The notes beneath the pieces are model-generated. The model was not told where the DNA came from, made no database searches, and saw nothing but the letters and a program-made list of their open reading frames with translations. The position numbers were made by a program, and so were the translations under genes. A DNA stretch of 46,939 nt from Acidobacteriaceae bacterium (GTDB taxonomy: Bacteria > Acidobacteriota > Terriglobia > Terriglobales > Acidobacteriaceae). Where the stretch lies: the NCBI GenBank assembly GCA_003131315.1, contig PKUV01000156.1, positions 1 through 46,939 of the forward strand, written 5' to 3'. Position 1 is the first letter of the stretch. The number at the start of each line of letters is the position of its first letter. Positions 23,738 to 34,014 of this stretch are shown piece after piece.

Positions 23738-24646
23738 ATGGCGCTGGCGCTGTCCATTTTCGTTTTTCTCACCATCGTGGTGATCGTGTTCGCCTTTGGA
23801 GCGGCCACGGTTGCGCCTTCGTCGGTGCTCGGATCACGCCTGCGCGAAATCGGCTGGCAGCGCCCCAAAGCCCAGGCAAAACCCGCCATCCGCGAACGCA
23901 TCCAGCAGGCCCTCGATCCGCTGAGCCGCGCCTTGCCGGTCTCGCCTACCGACGTTTCGCAAACCCGGGCTTGGCTGATTCAGGCGGGATATCGCAACGC
24001 CCAGCACGTTACCATCTATCGTGGTTTGCGCGTCCTGTTCGCCGCACTTGGTTTCTTCTCTGTTTTTCTGTTCACCGGATTCGATTCGCCCCTGCTGCTT
24101 TGCGGCATGCTCGCGTTCGGCTTTTTTATCCCGCGATTCTTGCTAAAAAAGAAACTGAAGGAACGGCAGCGCCGGATTCGCCTCGGCCTTCCCGATGGAC
24201 TGGATTTGACCGTGATCTGTGTGGAAGCCGGCTTGTCTCTCGATCAGGCCATGATGCGAGTAGGTCAGGACCTGAGCCACGCGCACCCGGAACTGAGCGC
24301 TGAATTCCATCTCTTCGACCTCGAAACTCGCGCCGGAAAACCTCGCGTCGAGGCGCTACGGAATCTGGCCGAGCGCACTGGGGTCGATGACCTTCGCTCG
24401 CTGGTGGGAACCCTGATTCAGACCGACCGCTTCGGAACCAGCGTTGCCCAGGCCTTGCGCGTGCATTCCGATTCCCTGCGTACCGAGCGCCGCCAGCGTG
24501 CCGAAGAGCAGGCCGCTAAAACTACCGTCAAAATGATCATTCCCCTCGTCCTCTTTGTGATGCCCTCCCTGATTTTCGTCACCGTCGGGCCGGCCGTAAT
24601 TCAGTTGATGCACATATTCCTCCCCGTTGCTGGAGGAAAACGGTGA
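23738..24646 (+). CDS. tadC: Tad inner-membrane platform protein TadC
   Basis: 302 aa with the same plan as TadB: an N-terminal helix, a helix pair at about 95-130, a T2SSF domain with GLPDGLDLTVICVEAGLSLD, QAMMRVGQDLS and TLIQTDRFGTSVAQAL, and a closing helix pair. It is the second platform subunit. Genes for TadD (TPR), TadE/TadF/TadG minor pilins and the prepilin peptidase are not found after it, so this is a reduced operon. Confidence 0.95.
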   Translation: MALALSIFVFLTIVVIVFAFGAATVAPSSVLGSRLREIGWQRPKAQAKPAIRERIQQALDPLSRALPVSPTDVSQTRAWLIQAGYRNAQHVTIYRGLRVLFAALGFFSVFLFTGFDSPLLLCGMLAFGFFIPRFLLKKKLKERQRRIRLGLPDGLDLTVICVEAGLSLDQAMMRVGQDLSHAHPELSAEFHLFDLETRAGKPRVEALRNLAERTGVDDLRSLVGTLIQTDRFGTSVAQALRVHSDSLRTERRQRAEEQAAKTTVKMIIPLVLFVMPSLIFVTVGPAVIQLMHIFLPVAGGKR

Positions 24647-24673
24647 ATCCCTAAACCCAATTGAGGAGTTGTC

Positions 24674-25069
24674 ATGCCCCCGCGCGGGCCCAAGGGATAC
24701 GCTTTTAACCGTACACGCACCACCTACCTCGCGACCGATCTCCTGATCGCACGCACCCACTGGTCCCGTTTTCGCGGCCTCATGGCCACCGACTCGTCCC
24801 GTTTCTCCCGCGGCCAGGGACTGTGGATTAACCCTTCCCACGGCATCCACACCTTCGCCATGCGCTTTCCGATCGACGCCGTGTACCTTGACCGGGAACG
24901 AATTGTCATCCACATTGAAGAGGGCCTCAAGCCCTGGCGCCTGGCTGCTGTTCGCGTCCTCGCCGCTTCCGTGCTTGAGCTTCCCACTGGCGCCGTCCGC
25001 GAGTCCCTGACCGTGCTCGGCGACCAAGTGGATATTTTTCTAGAACATCCTCTTACTAAGGCTGCTTGA
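24674..25069 (+). CDS. DUF192 family protein
   Basis: 131 aa, start after TTGAGGAGTTG, 27 nt beyond tadC and on the same strand, so probably the same operon. The DUF192 pattern is present: RTHWSRFRGLMATD, then GLWINPSHGIHTFAMRFPID, VYLDRERIVI, and VLELPTGAVRESL. The fold is a small beta-barrel; its biochemical function is unknown. No signal peptide is seen here, although many homologues have one. Confidence 0.88.
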   Translation: MPPRGPKGYAFNRTRTTYLATDLLIARTHWSRFRGLMATDSSRFSRGQGLWINPSHGIHTFAMRFPIDAVYLDRERIVIHIEEGLKPWRLAAVRVLAASVLELPTGAVRESLTVLGDQVDIFLEHPLTKAA

Positions 25070-25098
25070 ACCATCGAAGCTAATGAACACCGAGTCTA

Positions 25099-27255
25099 AT
25101 GAACAACGTTGATACCATTCCGGAAAGCGTCACCCAATGGCCCCAGCCGCCGCGCCTGCTGGTGGAATGGTCGTCGCCATGGGAAGAGTTCAAGTCTGCT
25201 TTGCGCCCGGCGCTCGCCCGCCCTCCGAAGCGCCTGGCCGGAGAAGCGCCCATTGGCATGTTCCCGTATCGCGGCATACTCTTCTGCTGGCTGCTCGAAT
25301 GCCTTCTGCTGATCGCGATCATCGTGCTCCCCGAGCGCTTTGCGAGTCTTCAACTCCCCGCTCCTCCAACTCGTCCCCAATGGGACGTCATCTATTACTC
25401 CGGCGACGAGTTGCCGCGAACGGAAGACCGGGGCGGCGCGCAATCCGGCAAGTCGGGACGCGCCGGTGGCCAGCAAGCCCACCACCACACGCAGACCATC
25501 CGCGTAGCGCGCGGCGACAAGCCCAGCGAGAAAGTTGTGGACGCTCCCAAGGTAAATCTGCCTCATTCCGATTCCGCGGTCGCCAATCTGCTCGCGTTCA
25601 AACCGAATCCCGGACCGCCTCCCGCCGAAGGCCTGCGTTCTTCTCTCACCGCACCAACGCTGCCTGCGATGAGCGCGGTGCCGCCTTCGCCGGAATTGAA
25701 TTCATCGGCAAGCCGCACTCCAAACATTCTGACAACTAACATCATCCCTCCCGCGCCCGAAGTTTCTCACGCCAGCACGCGCACTTCGCCAACATTGAGC
25801 GCAGCAATCGTGCCGCCCGCGCCGAATGTCTCGCGCGACAAAATGCGAACCGCAAACCCGCTCGCGCCTACCGTCATCGCACCGGCTCCACGGGACACGC
25901 AGCGCGACTTGGCCAGTTCCCGCGTCCCACTGACGCAAACCGTCGACGTGGTTGCGCCACCGGTCTCTGCGCCCCCGCGCGACGTGTCGTCCACGCCGAA
26001 GCTGTCGCTGCCGGCCCCCGCCGTCGTGGCCCCGCCGCCGTCGCAGGTCAGCCGCGATCTGAACAGTTGGGGAAGCTCCGCCACTGGCGACTTGCGTGCA
26101 AAGCCTGTGCCTCCTCCACCCACCGCATCCGGCGGAGGATCACTCGGAAGATCTGGCGTTGGCGCGCTTGCGCCGCAGGTGGTGCCACCTCCGGCCAGCA
26201 TCGACGGCCACGGCTCCCAGAAAAACGGCTCTCAGGGAAACGGCGGTCGCTCCGCTCAATCCGCAGGTTCGCTCCTCGGGTCCGCCGACGTCGTGCCACC
26301 TCCACTGGGCCTGGGCGGCGGCAAAGCCCTCTCTGGCAGCGGACGAGGCAACAAGGGAGCCGGTGCCGGCGGTCCGCTCGACTTGGGTTCTTCCGTAGCT
26401 CCACCGAGTAATGCCGGAGGGAACGCTGCCGGCTCCGGGGTCGTCGTCTCTAACCAGCCGGGAACAAAAGTTGGACTACCGAACTCCACCGGCGCTGGCG
26501 TTGTCGCCATGTCGCCCAGCGGCACGGCAAAAAGTGGTCTCGGTGGCAGCGGCGGCGGATCGGGCATCGGCAAAGGCAATGGCCCCGGCAGCGGGTTGCA
26601 AGGAGAAGGTTCAGGCGCGGGGAAAGAAGGCACGGGACGCGGCTCCGATCCAAACGCACGCGGCGGCATTTCGCCGTATCCCGGACCCGGTGGCGCGGGA
26701 ACCGGCACCAGCGGCGCGCCCGCTATGCCCGGCGTATCCGTGCAAGGCGGCACGACCACCATCACGCTCCCCAGTTTCGGGTCTCCCGGCGGCGACGCCC
26801 CATCGACCGGCCCCGGTCGTTCTTCCACCAGCGCCCACAAAGGATCGGGCATTATGATCGAAGCGACTCCTCGCTCCGGTGGCGTGTTCGGATACTACGG
26901 TGTTTTGAAAGGCGACCGCAATTACTCCATCTACATCGAGACATCGCTGGGCACGGCGGTGATGCAGTACGCGGACGCCGCATCGGCAGCGCATCCTTCT
27001 TCGGAAAAATTAAGCGCCCCCGAACCCATGCGCAAAGATCTACCCGATGGGCTGCGGCCCACCCACGTGGTATTCGTCTGCACCCTCGACCGCTCCGGAG
27101 TTCTCAAAGACCTGAAGGTACTCGAACCTGGCGTCGCCGAAACTACCTCAAAGATTCTGGTGGCTCTGCACAGTTGGAAATTCCGTCCAGCATTTCGGGG
27201 GAATGAGCCGGTGGAGGTCAATGCGATTTTGGGGTTTGGGGTGGATACGCGGTAA
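25099..27255 (+). CDS. Gly/Pro-rich TonB-like protein ending the Tad operon
   Basis: 718 aa in three parts. Residues 1-52 are cytoplasmic-type. A single membrane helix at about 54-75 (GILFCWLLECLLLIAIIVLP) is followed by PPTRPQWDVIYYSGDELPRT. A long low-complexity stretch (about 95-600) first holds degenerate 25-30-aa units built on IVPPAP..SRD..., then a Gly/Ser/Asn-rich tail (GSGGGSGIGKGNGPGSG). The C-terminus (about 640-718) is TonB-like: DGLRPTHVVFVCTLDRSGVL, ILVALHSWKFRPAFRGNEP, VEVNAILGFGV. It probably spans the periplasm. No ExbB/ExbD genes are adjacent. Confidence 0.85.
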   Translation: MNNVDTIPESVTQWPQPPRLLVEWSSPWEEFKSALRPALARPPKRLAGEAPIGMFPYRGILFCWLLECLLLIAIIVLPERFASLQLPAPPTRPQWDVIYYSGDELPRTEDRGGAQSGKSGRAGGQQAHHHTQTIRVARGDKPSEKVVDAPKVNLPHSDSAVANLLAFKPNPGPPPAEGLRSSLTAPTLPAMSAVPPSPELNSSASRTPNILTTNIIPPAPEVSHASTRTSPTLSAAIVPPAPNVSRDKMRTANPLAPTVIAPAPRDTQRDLASSRVPLTQTVDVVAPPVSAPPRDVSSTPKLSLPAPAVVAPPPSQVSRDLNSWGSSATGDLRAKPVPPPPTASGGGSLGRSGVGALAPQVVPPPASIDGHGSQKNGSQGNGGRSAQSAGSLLGSADVVPPPLGLGGGKALSGSGRGNKGAGAGGPLDLGSSVAPPSNAGGNAAGSGVVVSNQPGTKVGLPNSTGAGVVAMSPSGTAKSGLGGSGGGSGIGKGNGPGSGLQGEGSGAGKEGTGRGSDPNARGGISPYPGPGGAGTGTSGAPAMPGVSVQGGTTTITLPSFGSPGGDAPSTGPGRSSTSAHKGSGIMIEATPRSGGVFGYYGVLKGDRNYSIYIETSLGTAVMQYADAASAAHPSSEKLSAPEPMRKDLPDGLRPTHVVFVCTLDRSGVLKDLKVLEPGVAETTSKILVALHSWKFRPAFRGNEPVEVNAILGFGVDTR

Positions 27256-27338
27256 ACCATCTTCGTTTGTCAAAGATGGAGAGACGGGCGTCCCCGCCCG
27301 TCTGCGGATAGGCCGGTGGCCGGGCGAGGACGCCCGGC
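27256..27338. terminator. Cluster of three hairpins between convergent genes
   Basis: In order: CCATCTT/AAGATGG (from 27257), AGACGGGC-GTCCCC-GCCCGTCT (27282-27303) and GCCGGGCG-AGGA-CGCCCGGC (27319-27338). The last belongs to the same family as 11408-11427. They sit between the TonB-like gene and the converging dehydrogenase gene, a natural terminator position, although no T-run follows. Confidence 0.65.
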
Positions 27339-27355
27339 GCTCCATCATGTCTGAG

Positions 27356-28342
27356 TCAGTAGCCTTTGTGCTTATCTACCACGGCCAGCAGCGGCTTGGC
27401 GCTCAGATAGCGGCGCAGGTTCTCCGAGAACAGCGCATAGTGCCGCTCCCATAACTTGTCGGTCAGCGCGGCTGTGTGCGGGGTGATCAGCAGAGTGGGT
27501 ACGTCCCACAGCGGCGAGTCGGCGGGGAGCGGTTCTTTCGGAAAAACATCGAGCGCAGCGCCGCCAATTTTCTTTCCGCGCAGAGCGGCGGCCAGCGCGG
27601 TTTCGTCCACCAGCGGGCCGCGGCCGACGTTGATCAGGCAGGCATCGAGTTTCATGAGCGCCAAGCGTTCGGCGTTCGCAATTGCCTTCGTGCTGGCCGT
27701 GACTGGCGCTGCCAGCACTATGTAATCGGCTTGCCGAAAGACTTCGTCGATTTGAGCCGGACCGAATACGGCGTCTGCGCTCTCACTTCCCTTCTCCGGA
27801 TGCTCGCGCACAGCGATCACCCGCATGCCCAGAGCTTTCGCACTCTTGGCGACCGCGCGTCCGATGCTGCCGAGGCCTATGAGACCAACGGTTGCGCCTG
27901 CGACCTCACGCACGCGCGGCAGTTCGTCCCACAGGATCTGCTGCCCCCAAACGTGCTTCTCCTGCAGGCGAACCGAGCCCGGGATTTTCTTGGCCAGCGC
28001 AAAGATGAGCGCGATGACATGCTCCGCTACCACCGGCCCGTGCACTTCGCGCGCGTTGGTGAGAACAATGTCGCTGTTGACAAGTTCCGGAAATATCAGT
28101 TGATGAACCGCTGCCGCTGGAGAGTGAATCCATCGCAGTTTCTTTGCCGCTGCGATCTGCTCGGGGCGGATCGACCAGGCAATGACGATTTCAGCATCGA
28201 CGATTTCTTCATCCACGCGCTTGTAGTCGGGAAGATGAACGATTGCAATCTGCGGGAACTCGCGCCGCAATCGCTCGGGAAACCACAAGGGGGCGTTCCA
28301 CTGGTCAAAAGGATGGCGAACACAAATTAGAAGTTTGCGCAT
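27356..28342 (-). CDS. D-2-hydroxyacid dehydrogenase
   Basis: The start at 28342 (MRKLLICVRHPFDQW, 328 aa) is preferred. The open frame upstream reads through an interspersed repeat (translated as [11 protein letters not shown]) that is not part of the family. The Rossmann motif GLIGLGSIGRAVAKSAKALG, LINVGRGPLVDE and the catalytic His in TPHTAAL are present. The family reduces 2-keto acids (glyoxylate, hydroxypyruvate, phosphohydroxypyruvate) with NAD(P)H. The substrate cannot be set. It lies 71 nt downstream of gpmI on the same strand. Confidence 0.88.
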   Translation of the reverse strand: MRKLLICVRHPFDQWNAPLWFPERLRREFPQIAIVHLPDYKRVDEEIVDAEIVIAWSIRPEQIAAAKKLRWIHSPAAAVHQLIFPELVNSDIVLTNAREVHGPVVAEHVIALIFALAKKIPGSVRLQEKHVWGQQILWDELPRVREVAGATVGLIGLGSIGRAVAKSAKALGMRVIAVREHPEKGSESADAVFGPAQIDEVFRQADYIVLAAPVTASTKAIANAERLALMKLDACLINVGRGPLVDETALAAALRGKKIGGAALDVFPKEPLPADSPLWDVPTLLITPHTAALTDKLWERHYALFSENLRRYLSAKPLLAVVDKHKGY

Positions 28343-28387
28343 CGGGTGATCGGATGATCGGGTCATGGGGTGATCAAGAGACATCTT

Positions 28388-28415
28388 CTCGGCGTCCTCT
28401 GCGTCTCGGCGGTTC
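28388..28415. repeat. Interspersed repeat CTCGGCGTCCTCTGCGTCTC
   Basis: A GC-rich word continuing GGCGGTTC lies in the 71-nt gap between gpmI and the dehydrogenase gene and touches the gpmI stop. Similar GACGC-AGAGGACGC words are common repeats in bacterial genomes (from memory). Confidence 0.55.
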
Positions 28416-30024
28416 AAGATTTTCGTAGTGTCCGCAAATCCGCACCCGTCATTTCTTTCGGCTCGGTAATCCCCAGCATGCCGAGCATCGTCGGCGAAAT
28501 ATCTCGCAGCGAGCCGTTCGGATTGAGCGTGAATTGCTTCGCATCTTCCGCCATCACGATCAACGGCACCGGATTCGTCGTATGCGCCGTGTGCGGACCG
28601 CCGGTTACGGGGTCAATCATGAGTTCCGCATTACCGTGGTCGGCAGTAATCAACATGGCCCCGCCCTTGGCGCGCACAGCTTTCTCAATCTCGCCCAGAC
28701 AGGCATCGACGGTCTCGACGGCCTTGATGGTGGGTTCGATCTTGCCCGAGTGCCCGACCATGTCGGCGTTGGCGAAGTTGACAATGATCACGTCAAACGT
28801 GCCGTCATTCGTGGCTTTGACGACGGCCTCGGCAATACCCGCGGCGCTCATCTCCGGCTTTAGATCGTAGGTCGCGACCTTCGGCGACTGCACCATCACG
28901 CGATCTTCTCCCGGGAAAGGCTGCTCCACGCCGCCATTAAAAAAGTACGTCACGTGCGCATATTTCTCTGTCTCCGCCACGCGCAGGTTGCGCATGTTCA
29001 GCCCGCCCATGACGTTCGCCAGGATGTTCGACATCGACTCCGGCGGAATCACCACCGGCAAGTTGAAGTTCTTGTCGTACCGGGTCATGCACACGTACTT
29101 CAAGTTCTTAGGCGCGCGGTCGCGTGGGATGGTTGCATCGAGATCCGCAGCGCCCGGCAAATCGCTCCCGCCCTTCTCGTTCAGCCCGCTGTTGCGGCAC
29201 AGCGCGCGCGTCATCTGGCGCACGCGGTCGGCGCGAAAGTTAAAGCAGATGCACGAATCGTCGTCGCCGATCCCAGCCAGCGGTTCGCCGCGATTGCCGG
29301 TGCAGACGAACGGCAGAACGAACTCGTCGGTCACGCCCTTGTTATAGGACTCTTTCATACCCTGCACCGCGTCCGCTTGGGTGCCACCCTCGGCTTTGCC
29401 ATCGACCATCGCGCTGTAGGCCTTGGCGATGCGTTCCCAGCGGCGGTCGCGATCCATGGCGTAATAACGGCCGTTGACGGTCGCGATTTTGCCGGAGTTG
29501 TACTCGCGCATCTTCTGCTGCAGCTGTTCGAGATAGCCAGCGCCGTTGGTGGGCAACGTGTCGCGGCCATCCATGAAAGCGTGCACGAACACACGATCCA
29601 CGCCGTTCTGCTTAGCCATCTTCAGGAGGGCGTACAGGTGCTCCTGTCGCGAGTGCACGCCGCCGTCCGATACCAGCCCGAACAGATGCAGCTTGCGTCC
29701 ACCCAAGCGGGCGTTCTTCATCGCTTCGAGCAGCACGGGATGCGAGAAGAACTCGCCGTTCAGGATCATCAGGTCGAGGCGCGTGATGTCCATGTGAACG
29801 ATGCGCCCGGCGCCCATATTCAAATGGCCGACTTCGCTGTTCCCCATCTGTCCTTCGGGCAGTCCGACAAACGGTCCGCTGGTGTGAATCAGCGTGTTCG
29901 GATACTCGCGCAGCAGCCGGTCGTAGATCGGCTTGCGCGCAAGCGCGATGGCGTTGCCCTTGGTTTCGGCTCGGTATCCCCAGCCGTCGAGGATGATGAG
30001 AACTAGAGGTTTGGGACGAGGCAT
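28414..30024 (-). CDS. gpmI: 2,3-BPG-independent phosphoglycerate mutase
   Basis: 536 aa, the usual length. The metal-binding [10 protein letters not shown] (Asp13) and the catalytic serine loop [17 protein letters not shown] (Ser63) are present, together with [31 protein letters not shown] and ITADHGNAE. The cytosolic Mn-dependent enzyme interconverts 3- and 2-phosphoglycerate in glycolysis and gluconeogenesis. The next glycolytic enzyme, enolase, is encoded about 2.5 kb away on the same strand but not in the same operon. Confidence 0.97.
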   Translation of the reverse strand: MPRPKPLVLIILDGWGYRAETKGNAIALARKPIYDRLLREYPNTLIHTSGPFVGLPEGQMGNSEVGHLNMGAGRIVHMDITRLDLMILNGEFFSHPVLLEAMKNARLGGRKLHLFGLVSDGGVHSRQEHLYALLKMAKQNGVDRVFVHAFMDGRDTLPTNGAGYLEQLQQKMREYNSGKIATVNGRYYAMDRDRRWERIAKAYSAMVDGKAEGGTQADAVQGMKESYNKGVTDEFVLPFVCTGNRGEPLAGIGDDDSCICFNFRADRVRQMTRALCRNSGLNEKGGSDLPGAADLDATIPRDRAPKNLKYVCMTRYDKNFNLPVVIPPESMSNILANVMGGLNMRNLRVAETEKYAHVTYFFNGGVEQPFPGEDRVMVQSPKVATYDLKPEMSAAGIAEAVVKATNDGTFDVIIVNFANADMVGHSGKIEPTIKAVETVDACLGEIEKAVRAKGGAMLITADHGNAELMIDPVTGGPHTAHTTNPVPLIVMAEDAKQFTLNPNGSLRDISPTMLGMLGITEPKEMTGADLRTLRKS

Positions 30025-30279
30025 AAATTCGCTTCTGGCTCCTGGCTGCTAGCTGCTGGCTTCCGAAAAAATCCACCACGGAGGCACTCTTCGTCTACGC
30101 TCAGTGCAGGCTCCCACGCAGAGAAAAATGGGTGAAAGAAGAATCTATAGGAGAAATCAAGAGGTTTCAAACTCGCAGTCGAAGATGAATTGTTTCACGG
30201 TTGGGTCATCGCGTGAGTCGAATACCCGGTAAGAGCATCCAACAATATCGGCGTTACACTCAACCCTCTGGAGGATCTC

Positions 30280-30783
30280 ATGCCTGTCAGCGAACTTTTG
30301 CTGGTCGAATTCGATGAAGAAATGAAAAAGACGCGCACGATGCTGGAACGTGTTCCGGAAGACAAGAAAGACTTCGCGCCGCATCCCAAGTCCATGCCGC
30401 TCGGCAAGCTCGCGCCGCACGTGGCGGAGTTGGCTGGCTTCGGTCTTTCGGTGCTCACAACTCCCGAACTTGATTTCGGAAAAAGCAGCTACAAGCCTCT
30501 GCCCTTTGAGTCTGTGGCGCAGTTGGTCGGCGTTCTTGACGAAGGCGCTGCCAAGGTGCGCGCCGCCATTAAGAGCACGCCGGATGAAGCCTGGAAACAA
30601 AACTGGAAGCTCAGCTTTCAGGGCAAGCCTGTCTTCGAAGGCTCGCGCTTCCTCGCCTACCGCCAGATGTTTCTGAACCACCTCGTCCATCATCGCGCAC
30701 AGCTCGGCGTCTATCTGCGCCTGAACGACAAGCCGGTGCCTGCAACCTACGGGCCATCGGCGGACGAGACGCTGGGATTTTAA
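30280..30783 (+). CDS. DinB-like four-helix protein
   Basis: 167 aa following TGGAGGATCTC. It has DinB/YfiT features: an N-terminal helix LLLVEFDEEMKKTRTMLERV, the first metal His in LAPHVAELAGF (about residue 47), and the HLVHHRAQLGVYLRLND helix with the two further His residues (about 137-141). This gives the three-His metal site of the superfamily, whose members include bacillithiol- and mycothiol-dependent transferases. A bshC gene lies elsewhere in the window, so a thiol-transferase role is possible but not shown. Confidence 0.83.
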   Translation: MPVSELLLVEFDEEMKKTRTMLERVPEDKKDFAPHPKSMPLGKLAPHVAELAGFGLSVLTTPELDFGKSSYKPLPFESVAQLVGVLDEGAAKVRAAIKSTPDEAWKQNWKLSFQGKPVFEGSRFLAYRQMFLNHLVHHRAQLGVYLRLNDKPVPATYGPSADETLGF

Positions 30784-30815
30784 CTGAGAGCAATTCTATA
30801 AATGGTTCCGGGAAG

Positions 30816-30835
30816 GGCACGGCTTCAGCCGTGCC
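30816..30835. terminator. GGCACGGCT hairpin between convergent genes
   Basis: Perfect hairpin GGCACGGCT-TC-AGCCGTGCC 33 nt after the DinB-like stop and before the converging HicB-like gene. It resembles interspersed palindromes seen in related genomes (from memory). It could end transcription from either side. Confidence 0.65.
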
Positions 30836-30926
30836 GCCCAGGGCTAATCAAAGACGAGGACTTCAGCCCCTGAGGGATCCGGCGATCTACTCCATCGGTT
30901 CATTATGAGATGGCTTCTGACACCGA

Positions 30927-31220
30927 TCACCAGAAAAGGTCTTCGATCTCCTTGGGCAGAGGATCGTTGAAATCATCTGGAACCGTAAACTCACCCTTTG
31001 CGGAACCGAGGACACGCCTGTTGGTGGCCCACACCTCCTCGAACTGAATCAATGGCAACTTCGTCCCTTCTCCAAAGTGACAGCGCACCACCTCACGCAC
31101 ATTCACTTTCAACTCATCCAAGGTGTCAGCTTGCGTGAAGATGTCGCAGCCGAGGGCGCGGGCTTCATAGCCACCCTCAGGCGACTCTTTCACGGAGAAA
31201 ATGATCTCAGCCTCTGGCAT
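30927..31220 (-). CDS. HicB-like small protein without a HicA
   Basis: The ATG at 31220 follows GGGCAGGA; the GTG upstream would add four residues. The 97-aa protein opens with the HicB-type fold pattern EIIFSVKESPEGGYEARALG, CDIFTQADTLDELKVNVREV, VRCHFGEG. Proteins with this block are often labelled 2-oxoisovalerate dehydrogenase in databases, which I regard as a misnomer. The rest (VWATNRRVLGSAKGEFTVPD) is not family-typical. No HicA toxin frame flanks it, so it is an orphan. Confidence 0.7.
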   Translation of the reverse strand: MPEAEIIFSVKESPEGGYEARALGCDIFTQADTLDELKVNVREVVRCHFGEGTKLPLIQFEEVWATNRRVLGSAKGEFTVPDDFNDPLPKEIEDLFW

Positions 31221-31338
31221 ATTCCTGCCCACATTTTACTCTATCGCCAGCATGCTGGAACGCCGCATTCCGGTTTGCCCAAAAGAGCTGTATCGGTGAT
31301 CACAGACACCAGGTCTCCTGTAGCATTAACTCTTTGAA

Positions 31339-31575
31339 ATGGCAGAAGAGAGCTCCAGCTCTGGCGTGCAAGACGACAGAACGATCGTTCTGTATTGTGA
31401 GACCGGGCATAAGAAAGAAATCAGCCGAGAGTATTATCTCGATTGGAAGTCTCGGCGCGGCCCTGGCACAGTGATGCTTTGCAAAAAGTGCAGCACCGTT
31501 CTCGTGCCAGAGGATGAGATTCCCGCTCCTCACCTGAAGTCTATCAAGGGGCGAATTAGGAATGACCAGGAGTAA
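31339..31575 (+). CDS. Small Cys-containing protein, possible zinc ribbon
   Basis: 78 aa. After a Ser-rich start it has IVLYCETGHKKEISREYYLD and VMLCKKCSTVLVPEDE. The cysteines (C, then H, then CKKC) could form a small zinc site of type C-x3-H...C-x2-C, but only four ligands are visible and none is proved. No known family is recognised. It ends 3 nt before the next gene's ATG, so the two form an operon. Confidence 0.65.
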   Translation: MAEESSSSGVQDDRTIVLYCETGHKKEISREYYLDWKSRRGPGTVMLCKKCSTVLVPEDEIPAPHLKSIKGRIRNDQE

Positions 31576-31578
31576 ATC

Positions 31579-32100
31579 ATGCGGCAAGCCGTTCTTGCGA
31601 TCGCTGTCTTGCTGTCGTTGTGCTTATCCTGTTTTGCGCAATCCAAACCACGGGTCGCCTTAGATATTGGGTCGGTCACGGTCTACTTAGGCATGCCGCG
31701 CGAAGACTTCATCAAGAAATGTGCGACCGCCGGGTACAAACAGTCTATCGCGGACAAGGACACAATCACGCTCCAAATCGGCGGCGCCATCGAATCCTAC
31801 ACTGTTCAATTCCGAAACGACCGGATCGTGTATGCAGACCGCGAGTGGTATTTGACGAAGGGAGACTTGGATGCCTTCGAGAGCACAATCGCTGCTCTAG
31901 GGTCGTTGGCAGACAATGAGAAATCTCCTCTGTGTATCGTTTCTCAGGTCCCCGTACACACACCTGATGGGAGTTCAGACAACATATTCATCAGCTGTGG
32001 CCAGAGAACCATTACGCTGTCTCGGGTCCATCTCAACAGCGTGGCTAAAACCGGTTACAGCGTACGGGAACAGATTGGGGAAATGCTACCCGCCAAGTGA
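31579..32100 (+). CDS. Secreted protein of unknown function
   Basis: 173 aa with a clear signal peptide (MRQAVLAIAVLLSLCLSCFA). LSCFAQ could be read as a lipobox-like L-S-C, so lipid attachment is possible. The mature part is an alpha/beta domain with VALDIGSVTVYLGMPREDFI and KKCATAGYKQ. SmpA/OmlA-like folds have a related G.....V...lG block, but I cannot confirm this. It is 3 nt after the putative zinc-ribbon gene. Confidence 0.75.
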   Translation: MRQAVLAIAVLLSLCLSCFAQSKPRVALDIGSVTVYLGMPREDFIKKCATAGYKQSIADKDTITLQIGGAIESYTVQFRNDRIVYADREWYLTKGDLDAFESTIAALGSLADNEKSPLCIVSQVPVHTPDGSSDNIFISCGQRTITLSRVHLNSVAKTGYSVREQIGEMLPAK

Positions 32101-32123
32101 GGCGAAATCGCCCAACTCGTCGC

Positions 32124-32414
32124 TCATGCGGCTCGGATTCTCTCTAAATCCAGAACGCGCCCCCTGATGGTCGGGGAGATTGGGGGCCATGGGTCCGCTT
32201 TGGCGTAATCGCTGGTGGTCGCAGGCAGATCACACCAGTGCGTGATTTCTGCTGGTGCTTGGCCCACTGGAAATGCCGTGATTACCCACTCACCCTTCAT
32301 ATCCAGCCAGCCCACCGCGTGAGCGCAATCCTTGTTGGTAGCCGCACATTTCAACCCGACTTGCACTTGAGCAGGGGGACGCTCTCGTTCAACGGGTATC
32401 CATTCATCTCTCAT
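32124..32414 (-). CDS. Small DUF551-like protein
   Basis: The ATG at 32414 gives 96 aa; a TTG seven codons earlier is possible. DEWIPVERERPP at the start and EITHWCDLPA in the second half match the DUF551 pattern (W-I-P.......P and .THW..LP) often seen in phage-associated proteins. Function is unknown. No ribosome site is evident and the gene sits alone, so confidence is moderate. Confidence 0.5.
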   Translation of the reverse strand: MRDEWIPVERERPPAQVQVGLKCAATNKDCAHAVGWLDMKGEWVITAFPVGQAPAEITHWCDLPATTSDYAKADPWPPISPTIRGRVLDLERIRAA

Positions 32415-32497
32415 TTGCAAAGAATACACCCGCAAACGCCTTGGATGTGCGCCCCAGATGAATTTCGTACGGATCCGCTTCCCAGATCGGGAACTAG

Positions 32498-33997
<1,500 letters not shown>

Positions 33998-34014
33998 TTA
34001 AAGTCGAACTCAAC

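Noticed and set aside
26256-26852. Pro-rich minus-strand frame
   Set aside because: A mirror of the Gly/Ser-rich low-complexity region of the TonB-like gene.
28954-30006. 350-codon plus-strand frame opposite gpmI
   Set aside because: gpmI is complete and recognisable; the antisense frame has no features.
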